DNA from: Pseudomonas extremaustralis
Lineage (GTDB): Bacteria; Pseudomonadota; Gammaproteobacteria; Pseudomonadales; Pseudomonadaceae
DNA length: 64,000 bases
Assembly: GCF_900102035.1 (NCBI RefSeq)
Contig: NZ_LT629689.1
Span: forward strand, 806,001-870,000
Direction of reading: 5' to 3'
Each line of letters starts with the position of its first letter. Positions within the stretch are counted from its first letter, which is position 1. The notes beneath the pieces were generated by a model. The model saw nothing but the letters and a program-made list of their open reading frames with translations. It was not told the origin of the DNA and did no database searches. The position numbers and the translations under genes are program-made. This document shows positions 47,143 through 55,304 of the stretch, in pieces.

Positions 47143-47159
47143 CCGGGAAAATTTCCCGG
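47143..47159. promoter_or_regulatory. Perfect palindrome just upstream of pedH
   Basis: CCGGGAAA-A-TTTCCCGG, perfect 8-bp arms about one base, ending 30 bp before the pedH ATG. It shares CGGGAA-N3-TTCCCG with the site upstream of exaA. Its position close to the gene would suit repression, that at exaA activation. No T tract follows, so it is not a standard terminator. Confidence 0.6.
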
Positions 47160-47189
47160 GTATAACAAAAAACCGCAGAGGTAGCCGTC

Positions 47190-48965
47190 ATGACCCAACC
47201 CGCACGCCGCCAACCCTTCGCCTTGAGTGTGTTGCTCGGTGCCATCCTGTTATCCGGCCAGGCCATGGCCGCGGTCACCGACCAGGACATCCTCCAGGAC
47301 CCGAAAAACCCAGGGCAGATCGTCACCAACGGCCTGGGCGTGCAGGGCCAGCGCTACAGCCCCCTCGACACGCTGAACGTGGACAACGTCAAGGACCTGC
47401 GCCCGGTCTGGGCCTTCTCCTTCGGTGGCGAGAAACAGCGCGGCCAGCAGGCGCAGCCGATGATCAAGGACGGGGTGATGTACCTCACCGGGTCCTACTC
47501 GCGGGTGTTCGCGGTGGATGCGCGCACCGGCAAGAAACTCTGGCAGTACGATGCGCGCCTGCCCGATGACATCCGTCCGTGCTGCGACGTGATCAACCGT
47601 GGCGTGGCGCTGTATGGCGACCTGGTGTTCTTCGGCACCCTCGACGCCAAGCTGGTGGCCCTGAACAAAGACACCGGCAAAGTGGTGTGGAGCAAGCAAG
47701 TCGCCGACCACAAGGAAGGCTACTCGATCAGCGCCGCCCCCCTGGTGATCAACGGCAAGCTGATTACCGGCGTGGCCGGTGGTGAGTTCGGCGTGGTGGG
47801 CAAGATCCAGGCCTACGACCCGAAAAACGGCGAACTGCTGTGGATGCGTCCAACCGTAGAAGGCCATATGGGCTATGTCTACAAAGACGGCAAGGCCGTG
47901 GAAAACGGTATTTCCGGCGGCGAGGCGGGCAAGACCTGGCCCGGCGACCTGTGGAAGACCGGCGGCGCGGCGCCGTGGCTGGGCGGTTACTACGACCCGG
48001 AAACCAACCTGCTGCTGTTCGGCACCGGCAACCCGGCGCCGTGGAACTCGCACCTGCGCCCCGGCGACAACCTGTATTCGTCCTCGCGCCTGGCGCTGAA
48101 CCCGGATGACGGCACCATCAAGTGGCACTTCCAGAGCACGCCTCACGACGGCTGGGACTATGACGGCGTCAACGAGCTGATCTCCTTCAACTACACCGAA
48201 GGCGGCAAGGAAATCAAAGCGGCGGCCACCGCCGACCGTAACGGCTTCTTCTACGTGCTCGACCGCACCAACGGCAAGTTCATCCGTGGCTTCCCATTCG
48301 TCGACAAGATCACCTGGGCCACCGGCCTGGATAAGAACGGCCGCCCGATCTACAACGAAGCCAGCCGCCCAGGCGCGCCGGGCAGCGACACCAAAGGCAC
48401 CTCGGTATTCGTCGCCCCGGCGTTCCTCGGCGCGAAGAACTGGATGCCGATGGCCTACAACCGTGACACCGGGCTGTTCTATGTGCCGTCCAACGAATGG
48501 GGCATGGACATCTGGAACGAAGACATCGCCTACAAGAAAGGCGCGGCGTTCCTTGGTGCGGGCTTCACCATCAAGCCGCTCAACGAAGACTACATCGGCG
48601 TGCTGCGCGCCATCGATCCGAAGACTGGCAAGGAAGTCTGGCGCCACAAGAACTACGCGCCACTGTGGGGCGGGGTGCTGACCACCAAGGGCAACCTGGT
48701 GTTCACCGGTACGCCGGAAGGTTTCCTGCAGGCGTTCAACGCCAAGACCGGCGAGAAGGTCTGGGAATTCCAGACTGGTTCCGGCGTGCTCGGCTCGCCT
48801 GTGACCTGGGAAATGGACGGCGAACAATATGTGTCGGTGCTCTCCGGCTGGGGCGGCGCGGTGCCGTTGTGGGGCGGTGAAGTGGCCAAGCGCATCAAGG
48901 ACTTCAACCAGGGCGGCATGCTCTGGACCTTCAAGTTGCCCAAAGAACTGGTCGCCAAACACTAA
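47190..48965 (+). CDS. pedH: PQQ-dependent alcohol dehydrogenase, lanthanide type (PedH)
   Basis: 591 aa. Signal peptide ending GQAMAAV (about residue 28). Quinoprotein propeller with tryptophan-docking motifs and the vicinal Cys pair [11 protein letters not shown]. The active site reads [11 protein letters not shown]: catalytic Asp323 is followed by a second Asp at 325, the ligand diagnostic of lanthanide-dependent enzymes such as XoxF and PedH. It would replace ExaA when lanthanides are present. AGAGG precedes the ATG. A terminator follows, then the aldehyde dehydrogenase gene. Confidence 0.95.
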   Translation: MTQPARRQPFALSVLLGAILLSGQAMAAVTDQDILQDPKNPGQIVTNGLGVQGQRYSPLDTLNVDNVKDLRPVWAFSFGGEKQRGQQAQPMIKDGVMYLTGSYSRVFAVDARTGKKLWQYDARLPDDIRPCCDVINRGVALYGDLVFFGTLDAKLVALNKDTGKVVWSKQVADHKEGYSISAAPLVINGKLITGVAGGEFGVVGKIQAYDPKNGELLWMRPTVEGHMGYVYKDGKAVENGISGGEAGKTWPGDLWKTGGAAPWLGGYYDPETNLLLFGTGNPAPWNSHLRPGDNLYSSSRLALNPDDGTIKWHFQSTPHDGWDYDGVNELISFNYTEGGKEIKAAATADRNGFFYVLDRTNGKFIRGFPFVDKITWATGLDKNGRPIYNEASRPGAPGSDTKGTSVFVAPAFLGAKNWMPMAYNRDTGLFYVPSNEWGMDIWNEDIAYKKGAAFLGAGFTIKPLNEDYIGVLRAIDPKTGKEVWRHKNYAPLWGGVLTTKGNLVFTGTPEGFLQAFNAKTGEKVWEFQTGSGVLGSPVTWEMDGEQYVSVLSGWGGAVPLWGGEVAKRIKDFNQGGMLWTFKLPKELVAKH

Positions 48966-48986
48966 AACTACGACCAAATGACAAGA

Positions 48987-49030
48987 CCCCCCCTGCCAAC
49001 GGCGCATTCGCCCGGCAGCGGGGGCTCTTT
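48987..49030 (+). terminator. Terminator after pedH
   Basis: CCCCCCTGCC (to 48997) pairs with GGCAGCGGGGG (49014-49024) with one mismatch, followed by CTCTTT. It separates pedH from the aldehyde dehydrogenase gene. Confidence 0.7.
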
Positions 49031-49086
49031 ACTATCGGGTCATCGCCTGTTGACCGACAGGCCCGGACCCAGACAGAGGCCTCAAC

Positions 49087-50607
49087 ATGATCTACGCACA
49101 ACCTGGCACCCCTGGCGCCATCGTCAGCTTCAAGTCGCGCTACGGTAACTACATCGGCGGCGAGTTCGTCGCCCCGCTCAGCGGTCAATACTTCACCAAC
49201 ACCTCGCCGGTGACCGGTGAGCTGATCGCCGAATTCCCGCGCTCCAATGCCGCCGACATCGACGCCGCGCTCGACGCTGCCCATGCCGCCGCCGACGCCT
49301 GGGGCAAGACCTCGGCCCAGGACCGCTCCCTGGTGCTGCTGAAAATCGCTGACCGCATCGAGCAGAACCTCGAAGTGCTGGCCGTCGCCGAAACCTGGGA
49401 CAACGGCAAAGCCGTGCGCGAAACCCTCAACGCCGACGTGCCCCTGGCCGCCGACCACTTCCGTTACTTCGCTGGCTGCATCCGCGCCCAGGAAGGCGGG
49501 GCCGCCGAAATCAACGAACTGACCGCGGCCTATCACTTCCACGAGCCGCTGGGCGTGGTCGGGCAGATCATTCCGTGGAACTTCCCACTGCTGATGGCCG
49601 CCTGGAAACTCGCCCCGGCCCTGGCCGCCGGTAACTGCATCGTGCTCAAGCCGGCCGAACAGACGCCGCTGTCGATCATGGTGTTCGCCGAGCTGATCAA
49701 CGACCTGCTGCCACCGGGCGTGCTCAACATCGTCCAGGGCTTCGGTCGCGAAGCCGGTGAAGCGCTGGCCACCAGCAAGCGCATCGCCAAGATCGCGTTC
49801 ACCGGTTCCACCCCAGTGGGCGCGCACATCATGCATGCGGCCGCCGAGAACATCATTCCGTCCACCGTGGAACTGGGCGGCAAGTCGCCGAACATCTTCT
49901 TCGAAGACATCATGAGCGCCGAGCCGCAGTTCATCGAAAAGGCCGCCGAAGGCCTGGTGCTGGCGTTCTTCAACCAGGGTGAAGTGTGCACCTGCCCGTC
50001 GCGGGCGCTGGTGCAGGAGTCGATCTACGACGACTTCATGAAAGTGGTGATGAAAAAGATCGTCAAGATCAAGCGCGGCAACCCGCTGGACACCGAAACC
50101 ATGGTCGGCGCCCAGGCGTCCGAGCAGCAATACGACAAGATCCTCTCCTACCTCAAGATCGCCCAGGAAGAGGGCGCCGAGCTGCTCACCGGCGGCGCGG
50201 CCGAACGCCTGGAAGGCGACCTGTCCACCGGTTACTACATCCAGCCGACCCTGCTCAAGGGCCACAACAAAATGCGCGTGTTCCAGGAAGAAATCTTCGG
50301 CCCGGTGGTGGGTATCACCACCTTCAAGGACGAAGCCGAAGCCCTGGCCATTGCCAACGACAGCGAATTCGGCCTTGGCGCCGGCCTGTGGACCCGCGAC
50401 ATCAACCGTGCCTACCGCATGGGCCGCGCGATCAAGGCCGGTCGCGTGTGGACCAACTGCTACCACTTGTACCCGGCGCACGCAGCGTTCGGCGGCTATA
50501 AGAAGTCGGGTGTGGGCCGTGAGAACCACAAGATGATGCTGGACCACTACCAACAGACCAAGAACCTGCTGGTGAGCTACGACATCAACCCACTGGGCTT
50601 CTTCTAA
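49087..50607 (+). CDS. exaC: NAD-dependent aldehyde dehydrogenase (ExaC/PedI)
   Basis: 506 aa. Class of AldB/ExaC acetaldehyde dehydrogenases: NAD-binding [29 protein letters not shown], Glu in VELGGKSPN, nucleophile Cys301 in [12 protein letters not shown]. Cytoplasmic; oxidises the aldehyde made by the quinoprotein ADHs. It follows the pedH terminator and has about 56 bp of leader of its own. Corresponds to PP_2680. Confidence 0.95.
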   Translation: MIYAQPGTPGAIVSFKSRYGNYIGGEFVAPLSGQYFTNTSPVTGELIAEFPRSNAADIDAALDAAHAAADAWGKTSAQDRSLVLLKIADRIEQNLEVLAVAETWDNGKAVRETLNADVPLAADHFRYFAGCIRAQEGGAAEINELTAAYHFHEPLGVVGQIIPWNFPLLMAAWKLAPALAAGNCIVLKPAEQTPLSIMVFAELINDLLPPGVLNIVQGFGREAGEALATSKRIAKIAFTGSTPVGAHIMHAAAENIIPSTVELGGKSPNIFFEDIMSAEPQFIEKAAEGLVLAFFNQGEVCTCPSRALVQESIYDDFMKVVMKKIVKIKRGNPLDTETMVGAQASEQQYDKILSYLKIAQEEGAELLTGGAAERLEGDLSTGYYIQPTLLKGHNKMRVFQEEIFGPVVGITTFKDEAEALAIANDSEFGLGAGLWTRDINRAYRMGRAIKAGRVWTNCYHLYPAHAAFGGYKKSGVGRENHKMMLDHYQQTKNLLVSYDINPLGFF

Positions 50608-50633
50608 CCCTCAGGGGTGAAATACAAGCCAAG

Positions 50634-50760
50634 GTGGGAGGGGGCTTGATGTGGGAGGGGGCTTGCTCCCGATAGCGGTGTGTCAGATGGAACTGTTTTG
50701 ACTGACGCATCGCTATCGGGAGCAAGCCCCCTCCCACAAGGTATAGGCCTCCCACAAGGT
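50634..50760. repeat. Family A REP pair with duplicated outer ends
   Basis: A complete pair (50651-50736) is preceded by an extra partial arm GTGGGAGGGGGCTTGAT (50634-50650) and followed by a second CCTCCCACAAGGTGTAGG copying CCCACAAGGTATAGG. The outer ends look duplicated on both sides, as from slippage or a second insertion. It lies between the aldehyde dehydrogenase gene and the pqqA promoter. Confidence 0.85.
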
Positions 50761-50770
50761 GTAGGTCTGC

Positions 50771-50803
50771 TACCAAGGCATGCTTCAGGCTCGTTCCAAA
50801 GTA
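50771..50803 (+). promoter_or_regulatory. Pair of CCAARGYA boxes upstream of pqqA
   Basis: TACCAAGGCA at 50771 and TTCCAAAGTAGCATTCG at 50794 begin 23 bp apart. They lie 75-107 bp before the pqqA ATG, a normal place for an activator. Confidence 0.5.
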
Positions 50804-50843
50804 GCATTCGCCCCTTTGATCCCCCCATGCATTAATGCCTTTA

Positions 50844-50857
50844 CCGGAATCTTCCGG
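50844..50857. promoter_or_regulatory. Inverted repeat in the pqqA leader
   Basis: CCGGAA-TC-TTCCGG, perfect 6-bp arms, 20 bp before the pqqA ATG. It resembles but does not equal the CGGGAA-N3-TTCCCG palindromes of the ADH genes (even-length centre, one G fewer per arm). Could be an mRNA hairpin or a regulator site. Confidence 0.4.
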
Positions 50858-50877
50858 CACAACAAGAGGAACGCCCC

Positions 50878-50949
50878 ATGTGGACTAAACCCGCGTTTAC
50901 CGACCTGCGTATCGGCTTTGAAGTGACTATGTACTTCGCCAGCCGCTGA
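50878..50949 (+). CDS. pqqA: PQQ precursor peptide PqqA (stand-alone copy)
   Basis: 23 aa. The peptide begins [13 protein letters not shown] and contains E15-V-T-M-Y19, the Glu and Tyr that are cross-linked by PqqE and become the PQQ carbon skeleton; it ends FASR. AGAGGA precedes the ATG. A strong terminator follows at once. No pqqB, C, D or E is near, so this is either an extra copy of the precursor gene placed with the alcohol locus or a split from the rest. Confidence 0.93.
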   Translation: MWTKPAFTDLRIGFEVTMYFASR

Positions 50950-50955
50950 TTCACC

Positions 50956-50989
50956 CCCCGGCCAGCCTCGCGCTGGCCGGGGTCGTTTT
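50956..50989 (+). terminator. Strong terminator after pqqA
   Basis: Perfect 11-bp stem CCCCGGCCAGC (50956-50966) / GCTGGCCGGGG (50972-50982), 5-base loop, then TCGTTTTG. It isolates pqqA as a monocistronic unit. Confidence 0.88.
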
Positions 50990-51077
50990 GGGAATGACTC
51001 TTTGGTCTGATTGCAATCGCGCGAAGATCGGCTAGTGTGGAGCGCATATCCCAAAAAATAATAACAACAGGCTTCCA

Positions 51078-52241
51078 ATGAGCCCCAATCTGAGCCTCCT
51101 GCGTAAATTCGTCTCGCCTGAAATCATCTTTGGTGCCGGCTGTCGGCACAACGTCGGCAATTACGCCAAGACCTTCGGTGCGCGCAAGGTGCTGGTGGTC
51201 AGTGACCCCGGTGTGATCGCCGCCGGCTGGGTCGCCGACGTGGAAGCCAGCCTGCAGGCCATCGGCATCGACTACTGCCTGTACAGCGACGTCTCCCCCA
51301 ACCCCCGTGTCGAAGAAGTCATGCTCGGCGCCGAGGTGTACCGCGACAACCATTGCGACGTGATCGTGGCCATCGGCGGCGGCAGCCCCATGGACTGCGG
51401 CAAGGCCATCGGCATTGTGGTCGCCCATGGGCGCAACATCCTCGACTTCGAAGGCGTGGACACCATTCGCGTGCCCAGCCCGCCGTTGATCCTGATTCCC
51501 ACCACCGCCGGCACTTCGGCGGATGTTTCGCAGTTCGTGATCATTTCCAACCAGCAGGAGCGCATGAAGTTCTCCATCGTCAGCAAGGCGGTGGTGCCCG
51601 ACGTGTCGCTGATCGACCCGGAAACCACGGCGAGCATGGACCCGTTCCTGTCCGCCTGCACCGGCATCGATGCGCTGGTGCATGCGATCGAGGCGTTCGT
51701 CTCCACCGGCCACGGCCCGCTGACCGACCCCCATGCGCTGGAAGCCATGCGCCTGATCAACGGCAATCTGGTGCAGATGATCGCCAACCCGGCGGACATC
51801 GCCCTGCGCGAGAAGATCATGCTCGGCAGCATGCAGGCGGGGCTGGCGTTCTCCAATGCGATCCTCGGCGCGGTGCATGCCATGTCCCACAGCCTCGGCG
51901 GCTTTCTCGACCTGCCCCATGGCCTGTGCAACGCGGTGCTGGTCGAACACGTGGTGGCGTTCAACTACAACTCGGCGCCGGAGCGCTTCAAGGTCATCGC
52001 CGAGACGTTCGGCATCGACTGCCGCGGCCTCAACCATCGGCAGATCCGTGGGCGCCTGGTGGAGCACCTGATCGCCCTCAAGCACGCGATCGGCTTTCAC
52101 GAAACCCTCGGTTTGCACGGGGTGCGCGTCGCGGATATTCCATTCCTGTCCCAGCATGCGATGGACGATCCGTGCATCCTCACCAACCCCCGTGAGTCCA
52201 GCCAACGTGATGTCGAGGTCGTGTATGGCGAAGCACTCTGA
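51078..52241 (+). CDS. ercA: Iron-containing alcohol dehydrogenase ErcA
   Basis: 387 aa, iron-dependent ADH family. Nucleotide-binding GGGSPMDCGKA; metal-binding residues in GIDALVHAIEAF, AMSHSLGGFLDLPHGLCNAV. Corresponds to PA1991 ErcA (PP_2682), which in P. aeruginosa is needed for normal induction of ethanol oxidation and so has a regulatory or signal-generating role. It overlaps the following kinase gene by 17 bp. Confidence 0.92.
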   Translation: MSPNLSLLRKFVSPEIIFGAGCRHNVGNYAKTFGARKVLVVSDPGVIAAGWVADVEASLQAIGIDYCLYSDVSPNPRVEEVMLGAEVYRDNHCDVIVAIGGGSPMDCGKAIGIVVAHGRNILDFEGVDTIRVPSPPLILIPTTAGTSADVSQFVIISNQQERMKFSIVSKAVVPDVSLIDPETTASMDPFLSACTGIDALVHAIEAFVSTGHGPLTDPHALEAMRLINGNLVQMIANPADIALREKIMLGSMQAGLAFSNAILGAVHAMSHSLGGFLDLPHGLCNAVLVEHVVAFNYNSAPERFKVIAETFGIDCRGLNHRQIRGRLVEHLIALKHAIGFHETLGLHGVRVADIPFLSQHAMDDPCILTNPRESSQRDVEVVYGEAL

Positions 52242-53595
52242 CGACCCGCAGCGCGCCCTCGCCGGGTTGCTGGGATTGGGCGACCAGTCGACGCGCAAGA
52301 GCCATTACCCGGAACTGGCCACGCGACTGGGCGAGCTGGAGGCCGAACGCAACCGCTACATCCGCCTGAACGATGAACTGGAACAGCGCGTCGCGGCGCG
52401 CACCGACGAACTGCTCGAAGCCAACCGCAACCTGCAACAGCAGATCGCCCAGCGCGAAAGGGTCGAGAAGGACCTGCGCGACGCCCGCGACGCCGCCCAA
52501 GCCGCCAACCGCAGCAAGGACAAGTACCTCGCCGCCGCCAGCCATGACCTGCTGCAACCGCTCAACGCGGCGCGCTTGCTGATCTCGACCCTGCGCGAGC
52601 GCAACTTGCCCAGTGTCGAGCAGGTGCTGGTGGAGCGCACCCACCAGGCCCTGGAAGGCGCCGAGGATTTGCTCACCGACCTGCTGGACATCTCGCGGCT
52701 GGACCAGGCGGCGGTCAAGCCGGATGTGGCGCTGTATCGCCTGGACGAGCTGTTTGCGCCGCTGATCTCCGAATTCCAATCGGTGGCCCTGGCCGCCGGG
52801 CTCAACCTGCGGGCCCACATCGGCCATTACGCGATCCGCACCGACCTGCGCCTGGTGACGCGCATCCTGCGCAACTTCCTCAGCAACGCCTGCCGCTACA
52901 CCGACGACGGCTGCATCCTGCTCGGCGCCCGCCGTCGCGGCGATCGCCTGCGCCTGGAAGTGTGGGACACCGGGCGCGGCATCGCGGCCGACCGGCTCGA
53001 GGCGATCTTCCTCGAGTTCAACCAGCTGGATGTGGGCCGCGCTTCGGACCGCAAGGGCGTGGGCCTGGGCCTGGCGATTGTCGAGCGCATCGCCGAAATC
53101 CTCGGCTACCCGGTGTCGGTGCGTTCGTGGCCGGGGCGCGGCTCGATGTTCAGCATCGAAGTGCCCATCAGCGAAGAGATGCCGTTGGCCATCAGTCAGT
53201 TGCCGGCGCAAGCGACCACGGGCAACCCGCTGCCGGGGCGGCGCCTGCTGGTGATCGACAACGAGGTGAGCATCCTCGAAAGCATGCATGCGCTGCTCGA
53301 ACAGTGGGGCTGCGAGGTGATCACCGCCACCGATCAGGCCGGGGCCATGCTGGCGTTGCAGGGCAGGGCGCCGGAATTGATCCTCGCCGACTATCACCTT
53401 GACCACGGGGTGGTGGGCTGTGCGGTGGTCAAGCACCTGCGCGAGCATTTCGAACAGCCGATCCCGGCGGTGATCATCACCGCCGACCGCACCGACCAAT
53501 GCCGCCGCGCGCTACGGCGCCTGGAAGCGCCGATGTTGAACAAACCGGTCAAACCCGGGAAGTTGCGGGCGGTGTTGAGCCAGTTATTGGCCTAG
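52225..53595 (+). CDS. ercS: Hybrid sensor histidine kinase ErcS-like
   Basis: 456 aa from the ATG at 52225 with GAGG upstream. No membrane helix; N-terminal coiled coil (about 30-110), HisKA with His in AAASHDLLQPLNAAR, HATPase (NFLSNACRYTDDG, DRKGVGLGLAIV), then a receiver domain with Asp in LILADYHLD. It lacks the PAS domain of the NahK-like protein at 31727, to which it is otherwise alike. Corresponds to PA1992 ErcS (PP_2683). With ErcA and ErbR it forms the cytoplasmic regulatory branch of ethanol oxidation. Confidence 0.88.
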   Translation: MAKHSDDPQRALAGLLGLGDQSTRKSHYPELATRLGELEAERNRYIRLNDELEQRVAARTDELLEANRNLQQQIAQRERVEKDLRDARDAAQAANRSKDKYLAAASHDLLQPLNAARLLISTLRERNLPSVEQVLVERTHQALEGAEDLLTDLLDISRLDQAAVKPDVALYRLDELFAPLISEFQSVALAAGLNLRAHIGHYAIRTDLRLVTRILRNFLSNACRYTDDGCILLGARRRGDRLRLEVWDTGRGIAADRLEAIFLEFNQLDVGRASDRKGVGLGLAIVERIAEILGYPVSVRSWPGRGSMFSIEVPISEEMPLAISQLPAQATTGNPLPGRRLLVIDNEVSILESMHALLEQWGCEVITATDQAGAMLALQGRAPELILADYHLDHGVVGCAVVKHLREHFEQPIPAVIITADRTDQCRRALRRLEAPMLNKPVKPGKLRAVLSQLLA

Positions 53596-53674
53596 AGGTT
53601 TGATACCTGTCAACACGGCCTGCGGCATTTTGCATCATGCTCCGGGCCTGATCTGAAGGCTGACGGAGAAACCC

Positions 53675-55153
53675 ATGAGCGCGCCCGCAACAACCGCAAC
53701 ATCCTTCAAGTTGCCCTTGGGCCTGGTCGTCGCCGTGCTGGTGATGGCCGGCGTGCTGCTGTTGCCGCTGCCGGCCGACTTGCCGGTGGCCGGGCATCGC
53801 ATGCTGGCGATCCTCGCGTTTGCGGTGGTGGTGTGGATCACCGAAGCGGTGTCCTATGAAGCCAGCGCGATCATGATCACCTCGCTCATGGCGTTCCTGC
53901 TCGGCACCGCGCCGTCGCTGCAAGACCCCACGCACCTGATCGGCTCCAGCCCGGCGATCAGCATGGCGTTGACCGGCTTCTCCAACCCGGCCCTGGCCCT
54001 GGTGGCGGGCGCGTTGTTCATCGCCGCCGCCATGACCCACACCGGCCTGGACCGGCGCATCGCCCTGGTCACCCTGACGCGGGTCGGCACCAGCACCCGC
54101 GGCATTCTGCTGGGGGCGATCGCGGTGACCATCCTGCTCAGCCTGGTGGTTCCCAGCGCGACGGCGCGCAGTGCTTGTGTGGTGCCGATCATGATGGGCG
54201 TGGTCGCCGCGTTTGGCGTCGACAAGCGCTCGAACATCGCCGCCGGCCTGATGATTGTCGTGGCCCAGGGCACCAGCATCTGGAACGTCGGCATCCAGAC
54301 CGCCGCCGCGCAGAACCTTCTGACCGTAGGATTCATGGACAAGATGCTCGGCCAGCGCGTGTCGTGGATCGACTGGTTGATCGCCGGCGCGCCGTGGGCG
54401 CTGATCATGTCGGCGGTGCTGTTGTTCCTGGTAATCAAGCTGCTGCCGCCGGAAACCGACAGCATCCCCGGTGGCAAAGAAGCCGTGGCCCAATCCCTGG
54501 TGGACATCGGCCCGATGACCGGCCCGCAGAAACGCTTGCTGGCCGTGTCGTTGCTGTTGCTGCTGGCCTGGGCCACCGAAGGGCGCCTGCACAACTTCGA
54601 CACCACCTCGACCACCTACGCCGGGCTGGTCGTCCTGCTGCTGCCGGGGATTGGCGTGATGACCTGGAAAGACGTGCAGTCGCGGATTCCGTGGGGCACG
54701 GTGATTGTGTTCGGCGTCGGCATCAGCCTGGGTACGGCCCTGCTCACCACCCAGGCCGGGCAATGGCTGGGCGCCCAGGTGGTGGCGCACACCGGGCTGG
54801 ATCAAGTCGGGCCGCTGGGGGTGTTTGCGATCCTCGGCGCGTTTTTGATCGTGATCCACCTGGGCTTCGCCAGCGCCACGGCGTTGACCTCGGCATTGCT
54901 GCCGATCCTGATCGCGGTGTTGCAGACCTTGCCGGGCGAGTTCAACCGGTTGGGGGTGACGATGCTGTTGGGGTTTGTGGTCAGTTACGGGTTTATCCTG
55001 CCGATCAACGCGCCGCAGAACATGGTGTGCCTGGGGACCGGGACGTTTACGGCGCGGCAGTTTGCCAAGGTGGGGATCTTGGTGACGTTGATTGGCTATT
55101 TGTTGATGTTGGTGTTTGCCGCGACGTATTGGAGTTGGCTCGGCTGGATCTGA
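53675..55153 (+). CDS. DASS/SLC13-family anion symporter
   Basis: 492 aa with about 12 membrane helices. Two family repeats are visible: SATARSACVVPIMMGVVAAFG and GFASATALTSALLPILIAVLQ, around the Na-dicarboxylate/anion site (the S-N-T equivalents read S-A-T and S-A-T). GGAG precedes the ATG. It is 79 bp after the ercS-like gene and not clearly part of that operon. Substrate may be a dicarboxylate, sulfate or other anion. Confidence 0.88.
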   Translation: MSAPATTATSFKLPLGLVVAVLVMAGVLLLPLPADLPVAGHRMLAILAFAVVVWITEAVSYEASAIMITSLMAFLLGTAPSLQDPTHLIGSSPAISMALTGFSNPALALVAGALFIAAAMTHTGLDRRIALVTLTRVGTSTRGILLGAIAVTILLSLVVPSATARSACVVPIMMGVVAAFGVDKRSNIAAGLMIVVAQGTSIWNVGIQTAAAQNLLTVGFMDKMLGQRVSWIDWLIAGAPWALIMSAVLLFLVIKLLPPETDSIPGGKEAVAQSLVDIGPMTGPQKRLLAVSLLLLLAWATEGRLHNFDTTSTTYAGLVVLLLPGIGVMTWKDVQSRIPWGTVIVFGVGISLGTALLTTQAGQWLGAQVVAHTGLDQVGPLGVFAILGAFLIVIHLGFASATALTSALLPILIAVLQTLPGEFNRLGVTMLLGFVVSYGFILPINAPQNMVCLGTGTFTARQFAKVGILVTLIGYLLMLVFAATYWSWLGWI

Positions 55154-55304
55154 CGGGCATGTGGTCTCCCAGACAAAGGGCGATCCCACAGGTGGCCAGG
55201 GATCAATTGTGACCTCGACATGGCAAGATGAACTCCACTCAGGTTTACTACTGCCTGAGTAACGGAGCCCCCGACCTTGCGTGTCGGTTCATCAAGGTCA
55301 CTGA

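Noticed and set aside
47143..47159. Palindrome before pedH read as a terminator of the preceding operon
   Set aside because: No T tract on either strand, it lies 30 bp from the pedH start, and it matches the exaA upstream site.
47250..49007. Open frame of 585 codons opposite pedH
   Set aside because: Antisense to a clear quinoprotein gene and without any recognisable domain.
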